Below, piece by piece: positions 38,435-49,781 of a stretch of DNA of 64,000 bases. The stretch is from Tetmemena sp. SeJ-2015 (taxonomy: Eukaryota; Ciliophora; Spirotrichea; Sporadotrichida; Oxytrichidae). How positions within the stretch are numbered: position 1 is the stretch's first letter; the number at the start of each line of letters is the position of its first letter. A model generated the notes under the pieces. It ran no database searches and had not been told where the DNA came from. It worked only from the letters and a program-made list of their open reading frames with translations. The translations under genes were made by a program, and so were the position numbers. The stretch is from assembly GCA_027382625.1 (NCBI GenBank), contig JAJKFJ010022340.1:20217-84216 (forward strand). The letters run 5' to 3'.

Positions 38435-38854
38435 TCAGCATGGAGTTTTTAATGTTTTTTCTTATACACGTGTAAGTAGCTCACTATCTTGCCCTCTCTT
38501 ATAAGCATAATAATATTTCTGAAACTTGTAACTCTGTTTTCTCCTCTTCTATATTGATTTAACCCTCGCCTACGGCTATTACTTACTTATTTGCCAAGCA
38601 TATGCGTTTTTCCTCGATAAGCATCTTGGCAGGCCGTTTTACTGAATTTCATGAGCCAGATTGGCGATTCTGATTCCTGTAAAGAATTTGTTTTACTCAT
38701 CAAGAAACCTTTTACAACGGTAATTTGGATTTCGGAAGTACTATTTGCAGATGCCTAATTAGCTCGATTTTAGTAGAATCACCATTTAGAGCGATCCATC
38801 CAGAGTAGTCTGAATGAGTGGGGTTTGTTACACCTCTGGAAATGCACTAATCAT
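38435..38854 (-). CDS. T1 accessory ORF, 139 codons
   Basis: ATG at 38854, TGA at 38435-38437, upstream of and parallel to the transposase. The product is basic and Gln-rich: FRNPNYRCKRFLDEQNKF, IRIANLAHEIQQNGLPRCL and RVKSIQKRRKQSYKFQKYY. After the TGA the frame stays open into the transposase start. No family recognised. By position it resembles the extra ORFs that accompany the transposase in hypotrich germline transposons, but I see no sequence evidence of common origin with them. Confidence 0.45.
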
Positions 38855-39432
38855 TTTTCTATAAAGAGGAAGCTTGCTCACCAGAAAGAGAAGTGTTGGG
38901 GGCAAAGAACAATTACTTCTTCTTATTGTAGGATAGAGGATCTTTCTTCTTAGCGTTGCTTTGTTCATTAGTTGAGTATTGAAAGAGTAGCGTGACTCTT
39001 TAAATTATTATCCATCGTTATATTATTAACAAAACTAAAAATTCTCACTCTAATTAATAGATCTCACTTCTGTCGCAGAGATAGTAGGACTTTTAGAAGA
39101 TTTTTCGCCTTTATTATGATACTCTTACTCTGGTCCACGCCCGACTCTGCTCTGGAAGACCTGATCTTCAATGGGATTTCCAATATTCTAATGTTGCAGG
39201 CCTCTTTTTTTGCCAAACTGATAAAATATATTTAATTAGACATACATTTAAAATTCCGATTTCATTCAAATTCCTGCTAGAATAAAAACAAATAATTCAA
39301 AATGCCTTGCATTAGAGCTACAAGATATCAATCTAGCAATTGATTTATTTCGCTTTCTACTGCCTCCTCTAATCTATTAAATTCCTATCTATATAATCTT
39401 GATATAAAGTATCAACAGTCTCATTTGCAGAG

Positions 39433-40317
39433 TCAATCTTTTTTAATAAATTTATCTTCATAAAACAAGTTCGCTTATTGTTTGCTAAAAAGCCTATAGT
39501 TGGCTATGATACACTTTTTCCCCAATAGAACATATTCACTTAATTTCCTAAAACTATAAACCTGACACCGAAATATTAATTGGGAATGTATTATGTTCCT
39601 CCATTAGAGTCTGTGTAATAAACTTCCTATACACTAATATTAGTTTTTTAAAAAATCATACAAAAAAGAAATATAAAATGAATATGAATTTGTAATTGGA
39701 GGTAGTATAAATCTCAAATAAATTATGTTCAAAACCAAATTAGGTTTAGTGTAAAATAAATTCGTTATAATATATCTGAATTGACTCTCTGACTAAAGTA
39801 AAGATAGGGAAGGTTGTATCTTCTAACTTTGTGGCAAAGTAAAAGATTCATGAGATTTGAGGAGATAATAGTTTAAGTATATTATTTAACAGACTATGCT
39901 ATAATATAAGCACTCAAATTCTTGTACATTCATGCTATCTGGGCAGAGCTAATGATCTCTATTTATCTCAAGGACTGCTTGGGTTGTATTGCATTAGCTC
40001 CGAAGTGGCTCCATGTGAGAGTTCAGAATACTCTCTAAGCTCAAAGCTTCATGAGTATAGTCATCTGTACAAGGCATCTCCTGTTCGGTCACTATTGAAT
40101 CTGCTCTAAATCGATAGATTAAACTTCTTGTAAGTTGAAATGATGAGAAAGGAACTTCCTAACCTTCATTCTCCATCGCCTGCGCCAAATCTACTACAGT
40201 AGGTGACTTGTCCTTCTCTATTCAAGAAAAAAGTCAGAGATATTTTAATCAATAACTCTTACTTTCCTGGGTGCTCTTTGAGGAGCTGTCTGTGCTTAAG
40301 GATTTATGGTCGGTCAT
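39433..40317 (-). CDS. Gene F, unidentified one-intron gene, 279 aa
   Basis: ATG at 40317. The first exon is Ser/Thr-rich (MTDHKSLSTDSSSKSTQE). A 45-nt intron (GTAAGAGT..TTGAATAG) follows, then KKDKSPTVVDLAQAMENEG, FQLTRSLIYRFRADSIVTEQ, DDYTHEALSLESILNSHM and EFECLYYSIVCQ. The frame stays open to a TGA at 39433-39435. Removing the intron leaves 840 nt, a multiple of three. The second half is hydrophobic and AT-rich, so part of it could instead be intron or IES. The right inverted repeat of transposon T1 begins just downstream. No family recognised; the first 115 codons look clearly protein-like. Confidence 0.55.
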
Positions 40318-40979
40318 AAACGCAAACCCATTTCTAGAAAGTATTATTGAATTAATATTTTTTCCTAGATAAATCTCCCTTTTAAATCTTAAGAATCTTT
40401 CACTTTGTCAGAAAGTCAGAAGATAAACCTCCATATCTTTTACTTTAGTTTATTTTAGATTTCTACAACCTCAAATTACTAATTCTTTTTCTTCTTATAA
40501 TATTTATAGTTAGATCATGAAATTTATAATTCAATTAGAGAAAATTTTCAAATATTTTTATTTAATTATTTTGTGAATAAGATGAATATTTTTGAAAGGA
40601 TTTATAATTCTAATTTAGTAAGCATAATAGTTATATTTTAATAAATATATGTACAAAATAATTTTAGGAATATCCATATTAAGAGAAACAAATGACAGAC
40701 TTATAATTTATATTTTAAAGCAAAAATAAGCAATCAATATTTAACTTTTAATAATTTTTATAAACTTATAATTTAATTAAATCAGACATTCTGAAGTAGT
40801 TTCCGGATTAATGCATTAGCTCTAATTTAAAATTAAATGTAATAATATAATTATTTCATTGATTAAAATTTACAATAGAAATTATTAATGAAATTTTTTA
40901 TAATTTAACTTGAAAGCATACTTCTCTATCTAAAAGTATAAAAATAAAATTTGATTAATTTTCACGCTTTTACTCATTC

Positions 40980-41980
40980 ATAGTAGTACAACTTGTTTTT
41001 ATAGTTGCTCTGAGCAAGAATAAACCTCTATGTGATATTCCCTCAATAAAGATCATGATCTTTTTAATAAGAAATTCCAAAAATGTATTTATTTTTTATT
41101 GTTAAATATTTATTATAGCTCTTGGCAACCATTATAATAAGCTAATCTCCTGAAACGTCTAACTTATTGAAAACCATGGTCAGAGTATCATCTTAAGCTG
41201 AGATTATTATTTTAAAGAAAGAGAGACCCATGCAGCTGAACTTTGACGTGCCATCTAAAGTTGTTTGTATTACTCTTTTATTGCCTTCTTTTAAATCTTT
41301 AAAAACATTTTTTGGAAAATTAGTTTAAATTAAGAATAATTAATTGTAAGAAAAAATTCAATTATTTAAAGAAAAATGAAAAATAAAGTTATTTTTTTAC
41401 TTTTTGAATTGATCTCATGCTTTTTATTGAGAATTCGTATCTAGTTGAACTAATTTAAATAAAAATATATTAAAGTTTAGTCAAAGGAAGTTGAACATTT
41501 AAAAATTTGAAGAATGAATGTATCAAATATATCTTATATGTAGGCTATATAGAATCTTAAATAAACATATATTAAGTATTTTTAATTTAATATTGAATAA
41601 ATCCAGATCAGATAGCCGCTGCAAAATGTTTTTAAATTACAAAAAATTCAAGATATCCGACTTTTATTTTTTTAACCATAATTTTATTTTAACAAAGAAA
41701 AGTAATTCCTCTGTATTTATAATTTAATTTATTCTTTAACTTTCAAATATTTCATTTCTATCTTTATATTTTAAAAATAAAATATTTATATAAATAATTT
41801 CATACTTATTAAATTAAGTCCTTAATTAATAAAAGTATTTTAAATCGTAAATAACATAGCCAAAAGCATTCTTCGAAGCTGCTTATTGCCCAGCATAGCA
41901 GCCTAAGACTCTTCTTTAGGAAGCATCAAAAGCAAGATACTAGACATTCCCTTTCTCTCTCATATGGTTGAAAAATTAGA
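40980..41980 (-). CDS. Gene D, propeller-like exons of a fourth family member
   Basis: The exon at about 41978-41838 reads KGNVQYLAFDASQRRVLG, CYAGQQAASKNAFGYVIYDL. The exon at about 41310-41000 reads LDGTSKFSCMGLSFFKIII, SAQDDTLTMVFNKLDVSGD and QLIIMVAKSY. Repeated AFDAS..VLG and D.L.M.F.KLD units resemble the N-terminal propeller-like part of genes A and B. No cadherin-like or membrane block was found downstream. D is either a truncated gene or its remaining exons lie outside recognition. Strand and type agree with A to C. Confidence 0.5.
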
Positions 41981-41984
41981 ATTG

Positions 41985-43080
41985 CTATTTTAGATTTAAG
42001 CCATAGACTATTTTATTATAAAATTAAACTGGAGGGTTGTTTTCTCTTTCTAAGCATGCAATCATCAAATTTTCTGAGTTATTTTCGGTTACTTGCATCC
42101 CAACAATTTTATTAAATTAGTAAAAATAAACAAATATAAACTTATTTTAATCGAAAGCTAATAAGATTTATGAGGGGAGGATTTAATTCTAAATTATTAG
42201 TCTGAATTAGGATTAAAACTTGGATTTAAAATTTTATGAAATCTATAACTTAGAACATTACTTCATTCTAAAAAAATATTATAGGGATCAGTTTGATATT
42301 TAGTCATTTAATTTAACTTAAATGATTTTCTAAATCAGAACTATTAAGTGATAATTCCTCATTTAGTTTTCACTTATTAATTTAAGCAAACTTCTTACTC
42401 TATGATTATTATTTATTGAAAATGTTTTAAATTATTGAAAAATCTTAGTGATTTAAAACGAAAAGTCTACATGTATTTTATGGTGATCTTTATTTTTATG
42501 ATTAATCCTACTGATTATGAAATTTAAGCTAAGATTTCAGCTTTTAATTCTATATGATAGAATGATTAAATTTTACTTCACCATACTAATAATTTTGAGT
42601 GTCTGTATTTTACTAATCTATCCAAGAAAGTAATTCTCCTTCAGGATTTAATTTTACTGAAATTGTGAAAGTAGAATAAAGATGATGAGGTCTATGAATA
42701 AACAAAACAATAATTGCAAAATCACACATTTAAGTTAATTATCTTGTTTATGCATTTATAATTCAATTAAACATATTAATCTCAATTAAAATAGTAAAAG
42801 GGGATTATTTTAAGCAAACTAGTGCAATGTCTGCTGGCTTGGAGAATCGATAATAAAATAAAAAGTTGTTTCGTAAGATTGTAGGGAAGAACAAAATTTT
42901 TTTTAAAAGAAAAATAGTTACATGAAAAATGTAATTCAATCATGAGAAACTATGATTAATGAGCCTATTGCTCATTATATTTTTTATATCCATATAATTT
43001 ACATTAAGATAGTTTTTAAATAAAATGATTAAATATAGTTAAGAATTTAATTAAAATCAGTGATTGATTAAAATAATAAA
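41985..43080. other. AT-rich spacer upstream of gene D
   Basis: One short minus-strand segment near 42640-42680 (after CACAATTTCAG) reads KLNPEGELLSWIDQ and could be a 5' exon of D. Otherwise nothing is supported. Confidence 0.35.
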
Positions 43081-43083
43081 TGG

Positions 43084-43680
43084 GGAGTTGCAACTTCGTG
43101 GCAGTTGAAATCAGAGATTCACTCCCTAATCTGCAACATGTTAGATAGTCTATCAAAAATTAATGCTATTTTCTTCTTTAATCATCTCAGGAGCGAGATT
43201 ATAGCTTCGACATTAAAAAAGCAAACTACCACTTTTTTCGCAAGTGCAGACTTGGAGGTTGGTGATGGAGGGTTTCAGCTTTGGAAAGAATGCATGCTTT
43301 GGAAAGATATAGAATAAGAAAACAAAACCCAAATTTTAAGAGACAAAGCGCCAAGGAAGTCGATCTCAAAGACAGTAGTCAGATCCTTGGTCAATGCAAT
43401 CTAATTTACAAGTATCACTTTAGCTTGGGAACTGGGAATGACGTTATATATGCTCTTAATTTAAAAGCCATTTCTAAAATATAAAAAGAAAATTCGTTTA
43501 ATATTTAAATTCCGTGTTGACAATATTTAGCGCTCACTCATCTCAATCTCAATTTCCATTTATCTTTGAACTTGAGTTGCTTTTAACTCTTTACTGAGCA
43601 CTCCTACACAAAATTGTAAAGATTTAAAAGTTCTTTGAATGTAATGCTCTATCGAATGGTCTAATAATTATTTAAATTGG
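43084..43680 (-). repeat. Third copy of the dispersed repeat, split by an insertion
   Basis: The minus strand matches 32225-32640 and 36660-37045 at both ends (the GGTCCAATTTAAATAATTATT leader near 43680-43660, and ATCTCGCTCCTGAG..GATTAAAGAAG near 43205-43165), but the middle is replaced by about 300 bp of unrelated, GC-richer sequence. Confidence 0.45.
43281..43520 (+). CDS. Possible exon inserted in the third repeat copy
   Basis: Plus-strand frame MERMHALERYRIRKQNPNF, RQSAKEVDLKDSSQILGQC and YKYHFSLGTGNDVIYALNL, open to TGA 43518-43520. The FSLGTGND segment vaguely recalls the GxGN region of tubulin-tyrosine-ligase-like proteins, but this is too short to rely on. The minus strand is also open for part of this stretch. 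Unknown. Confidence 0.3.
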
Positions 43681-43684
43681 ACCA

Positions 43685-44650
43685 ATTCAATTATCACTAA
43701 TTTAATCGAATTTAATTTCATATCAAATATAATTTTCTTTTTTTTAATTCTCAGCTATAATTTGAATTTTGACAATAATCTCTAAAACTTTTATAAATAA
43801 TTTTTAAATAAAGCAAGTGATACATCTTACCCTATTTAATTACTAAACTCAGTTTTCTATAAAAATAATTTGGTTGTTTTTTTTAATAATTTGTATCGAA
43901 TATTTTATTTTACAAATTTATTAGTTCAAAGGTTTTAATTTTCACTCACTCAAGGACAACCTAATAATTATTTTATGTTAAAAATAAATTCAATCTTTTT
44001 ACTTTTAAAGCAAATGCTTTTTAAAATTTGAATCTTCCTTTATTAAAAGTTCATTTTTTTATATAAATAAAGGAATCTTAAAATTTAAGTGAAATAAAAT
44101 AAAAGTCCTCATTTCATTATTTTTGTCTATCTAAGATTCTAAAATATTTCTAGCTATAGCTTAGAGTCCGAGAATAGCAAAGAAATATTAAATCTATTTT
44201 ATTCTTAAAAAGTATGAATGCTTGAATGGAATGTAAAGGCAAAGGCATTTTTCTTATTAAAATTCTCGTCTAAAACTTATACAGATACTTATATATGATA
44301 AAAATTATTTGCCACAAATTAAATATAACTTTAAGAATTGTTGCAAAATATAAAATACGGCTTTTATAATTTCATTTCCCTTAATTTATATGTTTTTAAG
44401 ATTTTCTTAAGAGTAATTTATTAATGAGGATAATAATAGCCTACCATACCCTATTAAATATAGGGCTCCTGCTTTAGAACATAAATAATTTTTATTAAAA
44501 AAAACGTACACAAAATCTTTAGCTGAGCTTAAATAAAAATAAATTTCTATGCAAAAATTTAAATCCAATAGCTTACTTGATTTCAATTATATCCAGATTG
44601 AGTGTGTGTGCTGTTGGCTACTCAATATTCTCTGTTCTTTTTTGTTTTAT
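43685..44650. other. AT-rich spacer, no gene seen
   Basis: High A+T, no frame with protein-like content. Confidence 0.4.
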
Positions 44651-44652
44651 TT

Positions 44653-44805
44653 TCAAATGTTTTGTCTCTGAGAGGTTGCTCTCCCTCTTTGAAATATTAG
44701 GGAGTCCTTCTTAGGTTTGAAGCCATCCACCATAATTGCCTAGTCCTGTAAGCTCAATAATATCTAAAAATCTCCTCTAGAATAAATTATGGAATAGAGC
44801 AGCTA
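44653..44805 (-). CDS. C-terminal exon of an unidentified minus-strand gene
   Basis: Reads LLSLQDQAIMVDGFKPKKDS and LIFQRGRATSQRQNI, ending at TGA 44653-44655. Composition is protein-like and GC is above the surroundings. It lies 0.4 kb downstream of the stop of gene K and may be a separate gene or an alternative 3' exon. No family recognised. Confidence 0.35.
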
Positions 44806-45196
44806 TAAGACGAGGATATTAAAAAATCTATTTTATTTTGATTTCTAATATCTACCTTCTAGTTTAGAATCTTATGCAACTTTAAAAGCCAATACTATTT
44901 TTACTAAAATATAAATTTATTAAAATGATATTATTATTTTTCTCTTAAAATTCAAATAATTTGTACATAATGTTTTAATCAAAATGTAAGAATTATAAAA
45001 TTTATATATATTAATGCTTTTTAAATTAAAAGATAGTTTATTAAATCTATAATATACAGCACTGTAAAGAACTTCGTTACCTGATACTTGTTGCTAATAT
45101 TTTTAGTAGGCTCTATATTTATTATAAGCATTTACTGATTCCGATAGAAAATTATTGACAAGCAATAAAAGAAATAATGATTTTAAGAAATGCAAT

Positions 45197-46759
45197 TCAA
45201 TTGTGAAAATTTATAGTTGCACCTCTTTTCCTTAACAATTTAAGCACAACAATAATTTTTTAATCTTAAAATTGTGAATGATGTTTTAAATACAGAATAA
45301 TTTTTTCTATGATAGGATTAGTTTTCTTCTCTATTAAATTGATAAAATAATTGTCATTAATTTCTCTCTTAAATTTTATTAAAATATTTCTATTTCTGGA
45401 AGTTTTGTCCTTTATTTTAAGTTCCGAGATTGAGTTTTTCGGATAAAAGAATCTGAAAATGATAAAAATTTGAAATTTTTATAATGTAAAATTTGACAGG
45501 TGAGGACTATTGCATCAGAATTTAAAATTTATAATCCTTAAGACATGGTGATAGATGCTCTCTTTGACTTTTCTTTATTTTTCCAGAATTTGCACAATTT
45601 TGAAAATATTCTCACTTACAACCTTCACATGTCTTCCTTTATCAAAGTTTCTATATAAAATGACTGATTTACCTTCTCTTTTTAATGGCTGATGAAAAAA
45701 TTCCACACAAGGCTTCCATCATCAAAGCCTAATATTAATATCTTTCACAGCTCAGAAACTACTTTTATTATAGGATGAATACGATTAGTGAATTGAAGCT
45801 TTAAATACAAGATCATATTAAAAATATACAGAAAAATCTTAGCTGAATCATGTTTTCAATGCGCACTTGCTCGAATTTGATTCTATTTATTTTGTTTCTT
45901 CTTAGTTTTAACACAATTTGGCTTGAGAATACTTATTATTTCTGCTCTTCAGACTCTTAACCTATATACTTTTAAGTAAACATTTTTTGTATTGCTATTA
46001 ATTACTTACATTTATCTGAGAGTTGAATTCTTCCTTCTCATTTGTTTTAGTTCGTAAAGCGAGGATGGATTATCTCTAGTCCATGGATGCATTTAAAGGC
46101 TTCTTGCGGTCTCATTATTCATCACCCTAAAAACCACTGTTAGTCTAAGGAAATAACATTTACTTGTGATAAATCATGGCTAAACAAAATAATAATCATC
46201 ATAATAATTTTTAGAGAATAAAGGTTTACTTACTTTTGCTTATTTCAAACAGACGTATGGTAACTTGGGTAAGTTTGATAGTTCGGCTTTTAGATTATTT
46301 CATTTCTTCCATACTTCTTTTTTTTTATTAATGAAATCACAAATTCAATTAATTAAATATTTACATTGCTTGCTAAATAGAAAATGCTTTAAAGAGAAGT
46401 TTTAGTCTTCTATTAAGGATAGCTCACTTTAATAATCCATATTTAATTAAGTTTTAATTTGCCATTTTTCTAATTTATTAAGAAGAAAAGATATTTTTAC
46501 ATCTCTTAATATTTATAATTCATAAACTTTTGTATATTTATCAATATGATGAGTAAAATATACTAAAAACTTACCCAGCAAAATAAGTATACTGTGAAAC
46601 AGGATCATAAACCAAAGAGTCCGCTGAAAATACATAATTCACTCTTTCAAACAATTAGCTTCTAATGATAGTTCCATCAATTTAATTAACTTGGGCACAA
46701 ACATCATAAGAATTTGTAATTATAACTCTTAACAATTACTCATATATTTTTAATCCATT
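45197..46759 (-). CDS. Gene K, 3' part (downstream of the TBE), WD-repeat-like
   Basis: Continues gene K on the far side of the TBE. The first exon, starting right at the transposon border, reads NGLKIYEQLLRVIITNSYD, CAQVNQIDGTIIRSQLFERV and SADSLVYDPVSQYTYFAG and ends at a GTAAGT donor (about 46575). The next exon (46126-46020, TTTTAG acceptor) reads NNETARSLQMHPWTRDNPS. Another (45755-45690) reads ILILGFDDGSLVWNFF, a WD40-blade-like segment, followed by a 22-nt intron and NFDKGRHVKVVSENIFKIV. The last (45435-45200) reads ISELKIKDKTSRNRNILIKF and KIIVVLKLLRKRGATINFHN and ends at TGA 45197-45199. It has almost no TAA/TAG codons and an intact frame. No family assigned with confidence. Confidence 0.6.
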
Positions 46760-46843
46760 CAAAACCCCAAAACCCCATAATATGATAAGAAAGTGAAAAT
46801 AAGTTGTGTATAATTAATTTCTTTATTAATACTTATAATCATG
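46760..46843 (+). repeat. TBE left terminal inverted repeat with telomeric C4A4 units
   Basis: CAAAACCCCAAAACCCC, then ATAATATGATAAGAAAG, ending TTATAATCATG at 46843. This is the only exact C4A4 telomere array in the window and fixes the element as a TBE. Confidence 0.9.
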
Positions 46844-46861
46844 CTAAATTTTTAACCCTAA

Positions 46862-48341
46862 ACAGTGCAATCTAAGTCTTTAGAAGGTGACCATTTGACG
46901 TTCTGTCTCATATTCTCGAATTTTATACCTTTAAGTGCTTCCTCTATCTCAGTTAACTGAGTGTTAGGTTTCATAGGTGGCTTGATTTTACTTGTTTTAC
47001 TAACTTTTTACAAAGGTTCTGATATCCTTGTTCTATTCTTACAATGTCTCTTGTTGCGAATTATATTGCATCATCTTCACTTTCACATTAGTAGTATTCT
47101 CTTCCGATCTATCGCATTCAAGTATGATTGCAAATATAGACCAAATATGTCTCACTGCACTGAACCGTTGAGCGAAGTCTGTCTCTATGGAAGTAGCCTG
47201 CAGTTCTTGGCACCGATGCTTCCTCAATGTTTTCTTCAATGTTTCAACTCTGTTGAAGTCTATGAAAGTTGCTCTGACGGCTTAAAGTTTATCATGATTT
47301 CTCCTGGCTGAAGATCTCTGTGCAACCGAATCCAACTCATGCAACTCCATCACTCCTCTTAACGAGGTCGATGAGAATAGCAGTAGAGCTGTACTGTTGC
47401 GCTGCGTGGCTGAGAAATTTCTCTTATGTTGATCTCCATTTAGGAAGGCGTGGCATGAATCATGATCGATAAGACACCAGCAAGATGAAGAACGTATTCA
47501 AGTTTTTGTCCCTCGCTTCTCTCAACACTCAGTTCGTTCGCGACTCAAAACCTCTCTCTTCCTTCTTTACAAGGTATTCGTAAGGAAGATCTTTTAAGCA
47601 TACTCTTCTTGTATTATGGATGGTGTCTCTTTAGCTTTCGCATCAGCAATGTGGAGGTAATTTTGAAACACACTCTTCCAAAGTTACAACTCTCAAGCAT
47701 GGAGTCTTTCGCTTTGAGCTAGCTGAAACTTTACTGACACCAAACACTAAGGCTTCTGATTCATTAACTCAATCTTCCTCTTCTTCTCATCTTGCTTCCT
47801 CTTTATAGTTGAAACTTGTCAAGGTATCGTGCTTGCCTTTTACTGGCACATCTTTAAAGTTTCTTTATCCTCAATTAAGAACTCACATGTGCTTCTTCTC
47901 CATGTGTGTTCTTGAGGAAAGCAGAGTGAGAGAATGTTGCTCACAAGTTGAGCAAGGATAAGCGACCGTCACTTTCTAATGGCTTCATATAGATCTTAGG
48001 TTTTGTCTGAGTGGACTTCCCTGATGTGCCGCTGAGGCTCTGAGGATATAATCGAACTGTCGTTGACATTACTCGCATTCAAAAAGTCTTTCTCCTCATT
48101 GATATCTGGAGCAGCAACAAGAGGAGTCAGGTGCGATACGCTTTAAAACGCCCCCGATTCTTATTCTCAACTCTTGGCTTGACAATTAAAGCACAGAGAT
48201 CTCTATTGCTCGAGCTCAAGTTCAGAGAGGTCTCCCTTGCACTTAGTGCACACACATCTTGTTTGGTTGCTGTTCCGGACATTAGTTTAGCTTGTGTTTG
48301 CTAAGGGTTGTACTTGTCATCTTAGCTAGGTTGGTTGCCAT
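46862..48341 (-). pseudogene. TBE zinc-finger ORF (57-kDa type), several frameshifts
   Basis: Start ATG at 48341 (MATNLAKMTSTTLSKHK). A CxxC..CxxC finger follows in another frame (CVCTKCKGDLSELE ... LCFNCQAK, about 48275-48180), then a classical C2H2 finger (PCSTCEQHSLTLLSSRTHMEKKH, split here as C-x2-C-x12-H-x4-H, about 47960-47885). Further down are SVFQNYLHIADAKAKE, KKTLRKHRCQELQATSIE and a C-terminal stretch QLTEIEEALKGIKFENM and KDLDCTV. At least three frame changes are needed to join these. Position, orientation and the fingers match the 57-kDa zinc-finger protein of Oxytricha TBE1. The role in the element is unknown. Decayed as written. Confidence 0.65.
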
Positions 48342-48349
48342 CTTAAATT

Positions 48350-48900
48350 CAATTTTAAATTATGAAGAGCCGCCACTTATATTATGTATGCTGTTGCCTA
48401 GGTGCAGAGCCTCACGAGAACATCAGAGTGCAAAAGATGTCAGTTATTGATGTTCTTCATCTTTCTTATTATTATTAGATAGCTCCATAATTATCTCTTA
48501 TTCTGCTTGATTTGGCTACGAAATGATTCAAAAACGCAGTAGGTGTGCTATAATTCCGTTGGCAACCAATGTTAGTAATGTCGAACGTCACGAAAGGCTT
48601 AAAATAGCTGCTACCTAATTTCATTGCAACGCGATTGTAAACTGCTACTAATTAAGTTGCAGCAACTTTAGTATTGCTACTATTTAAGTTTTAGTATAAT
48701 TAGTATTATTTTAATGGAGCCACCACATATAAAAAAGGAGCTCCATCTTCACAACTACTTGCCCCTGATTCGCTTAGTTCTCTAGCCTTTATTTCAGCTT
48801 GTATCCTACTAGGATCTCACTATTAAAATAGTAGACTTTGCTCGTTCGCATCTAGATCAGTATAATAATAACTTTTGATTTTCAATAGAACACGAGTAAC
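48350..48900. other. Internal TBE spacer between divergent ORFs
   Basis: AT-richer than the flanking TBE ORFs with no supported frame. It separates the minus-strand zinc-finger ORF from the plus-strand third ORF, so both promoters should lie here. Confidence 0.5.
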
Positions 48901-48910
48901 TTCGAGAAAG

Positions 48911-49683
48911 ATGGTGGAAAAACTTGAATGTTAAGGCGATTAAGAGTGGAAGCGCAAGATGAGCTAACAAGGTTCTGAAGGCAAGGAAGACCTCTTTACA
49001 GGTTAGTCACTTAGAAGGTAAGAAGCTCCTCATATGGAGTAAACATAATCTATAGTTGGTTTGTTCTTCCGACAATCAGGTAATGGAACAAAGATCTCGT
49101 CTCAAAGCATTCTTGTGATGAGAAGAAAGCTCTCGAAACAAGATCGATGTCAACATGATGGAGATCCAAACTATCCTGAGATCTCAGTCACTCATATGTA
49201 TGACGATGCGATTGGGAGATCCGGAGGTTCTCTATTCCTTCCTACAAGGAACAACTCTCAAACATGTGCCAGAACGAAGGTTCTCTTTGGCGTCCTTGCT
49301 ACTGAGTGCAGAGTACCTCAAGAGATCATTGAAGATGCACACAGGAAGAGATTCTAAGTAGAGAGAACGACCCAAAGAGCAGGAATAGTATCAGCGACGA
49401 TGGTTTTGAGCAGGCTTCAGAAGTATCACTCTTCTCTAGTAAGTTTTAGAGTTTAAACTGTGTAGAGAAACCTGGCACTGGCATCTACTTAACGAAGGAG
49501 AGGGCAAAGGTATTCAGAGCACGGAGCAAAATACAAGCATCGAGGTGAGCAAGCGTCTATCACTATACAAACTTAGGGCGACGAGATGCACATAGATGCG
49601 GGAGCAGGTTCGAAGATGAGGAAGCTAGGTCCATCTGGCCCAAGAGAAGAGAGAAAGGAACCTTTAAGAATCCCTTCTTTCTG
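48911..49683 (+). pseudogene. TBE third ORF, frame uncertain
   Basis: From ATG 48911 one frame is open for 257 codons to a TGA near 49681, but it needs many TAA/TAG as Gln. Neighbouring frames look more natural in pieces: MLRRLRVEAQDELTRF, KARKTSLQVSHLEGKK, then MEIQTILRSQSLICMTMRLG, LYSFLQGTTLKHVPE and FSLASLLLSAEYLKRSL. This suggests a protein cut by several frameshifts. TBE1 carries a 22-kDa ORF of unknown function; this one would be its equivalent by position only. Confidence 0.5.
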
Positions 49684-49781
49684 ATAAGCAAAAGTGACAT
49701 AAGTCAGTTAAGTTTAAGCTTAAATAACTTTTTCCAATATTCACTCTACCTTATCTCGCACATAACTTTGGCTTCTCTTCT

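Larger units (their letters stand above)
35829..39386 (-). mobile_element. Transposon T1, Tc1/mariner (IS630-type), long terminal inverted repeats
   Basis: The left arm (about 35829-36184) and the right arm (about 39050-39386) are inverted copies of about 340-355 bp, roughly three quarters identical by eye. Landmarks are AGGAATTTAATAGATTAGAGGA at the outer end and GAAGATCAGGTCT..CCAGAG in the middle. Between them, on the minus strand, lie an accessory ORF (38435-38854), a DDE transposase (37062-38257) and a small basic ORF (36240-36602). A further dispersed repeat occurs at 36660-37045. Internal GC is far above the surroundings, consistent with horizontal or recent arrival. No clear target duplication is visible, and there are no telomere repeats at the ends, unlike the TBE at 46.8-50.8 kb. 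Confidence 0.75.

Noticed and set aside
35829..39386. Bacterial IS630 insertion sequence
   Set aside because: The transposase uses TAA and TAG as sense codons, so it belongs to the ciliate and is not contamination.
46961..47311. Plus-strand hydrophobic ORF of 116 codons
   Set aside because: Shadow of the TBE zinc-finger ORF on the minus strand.
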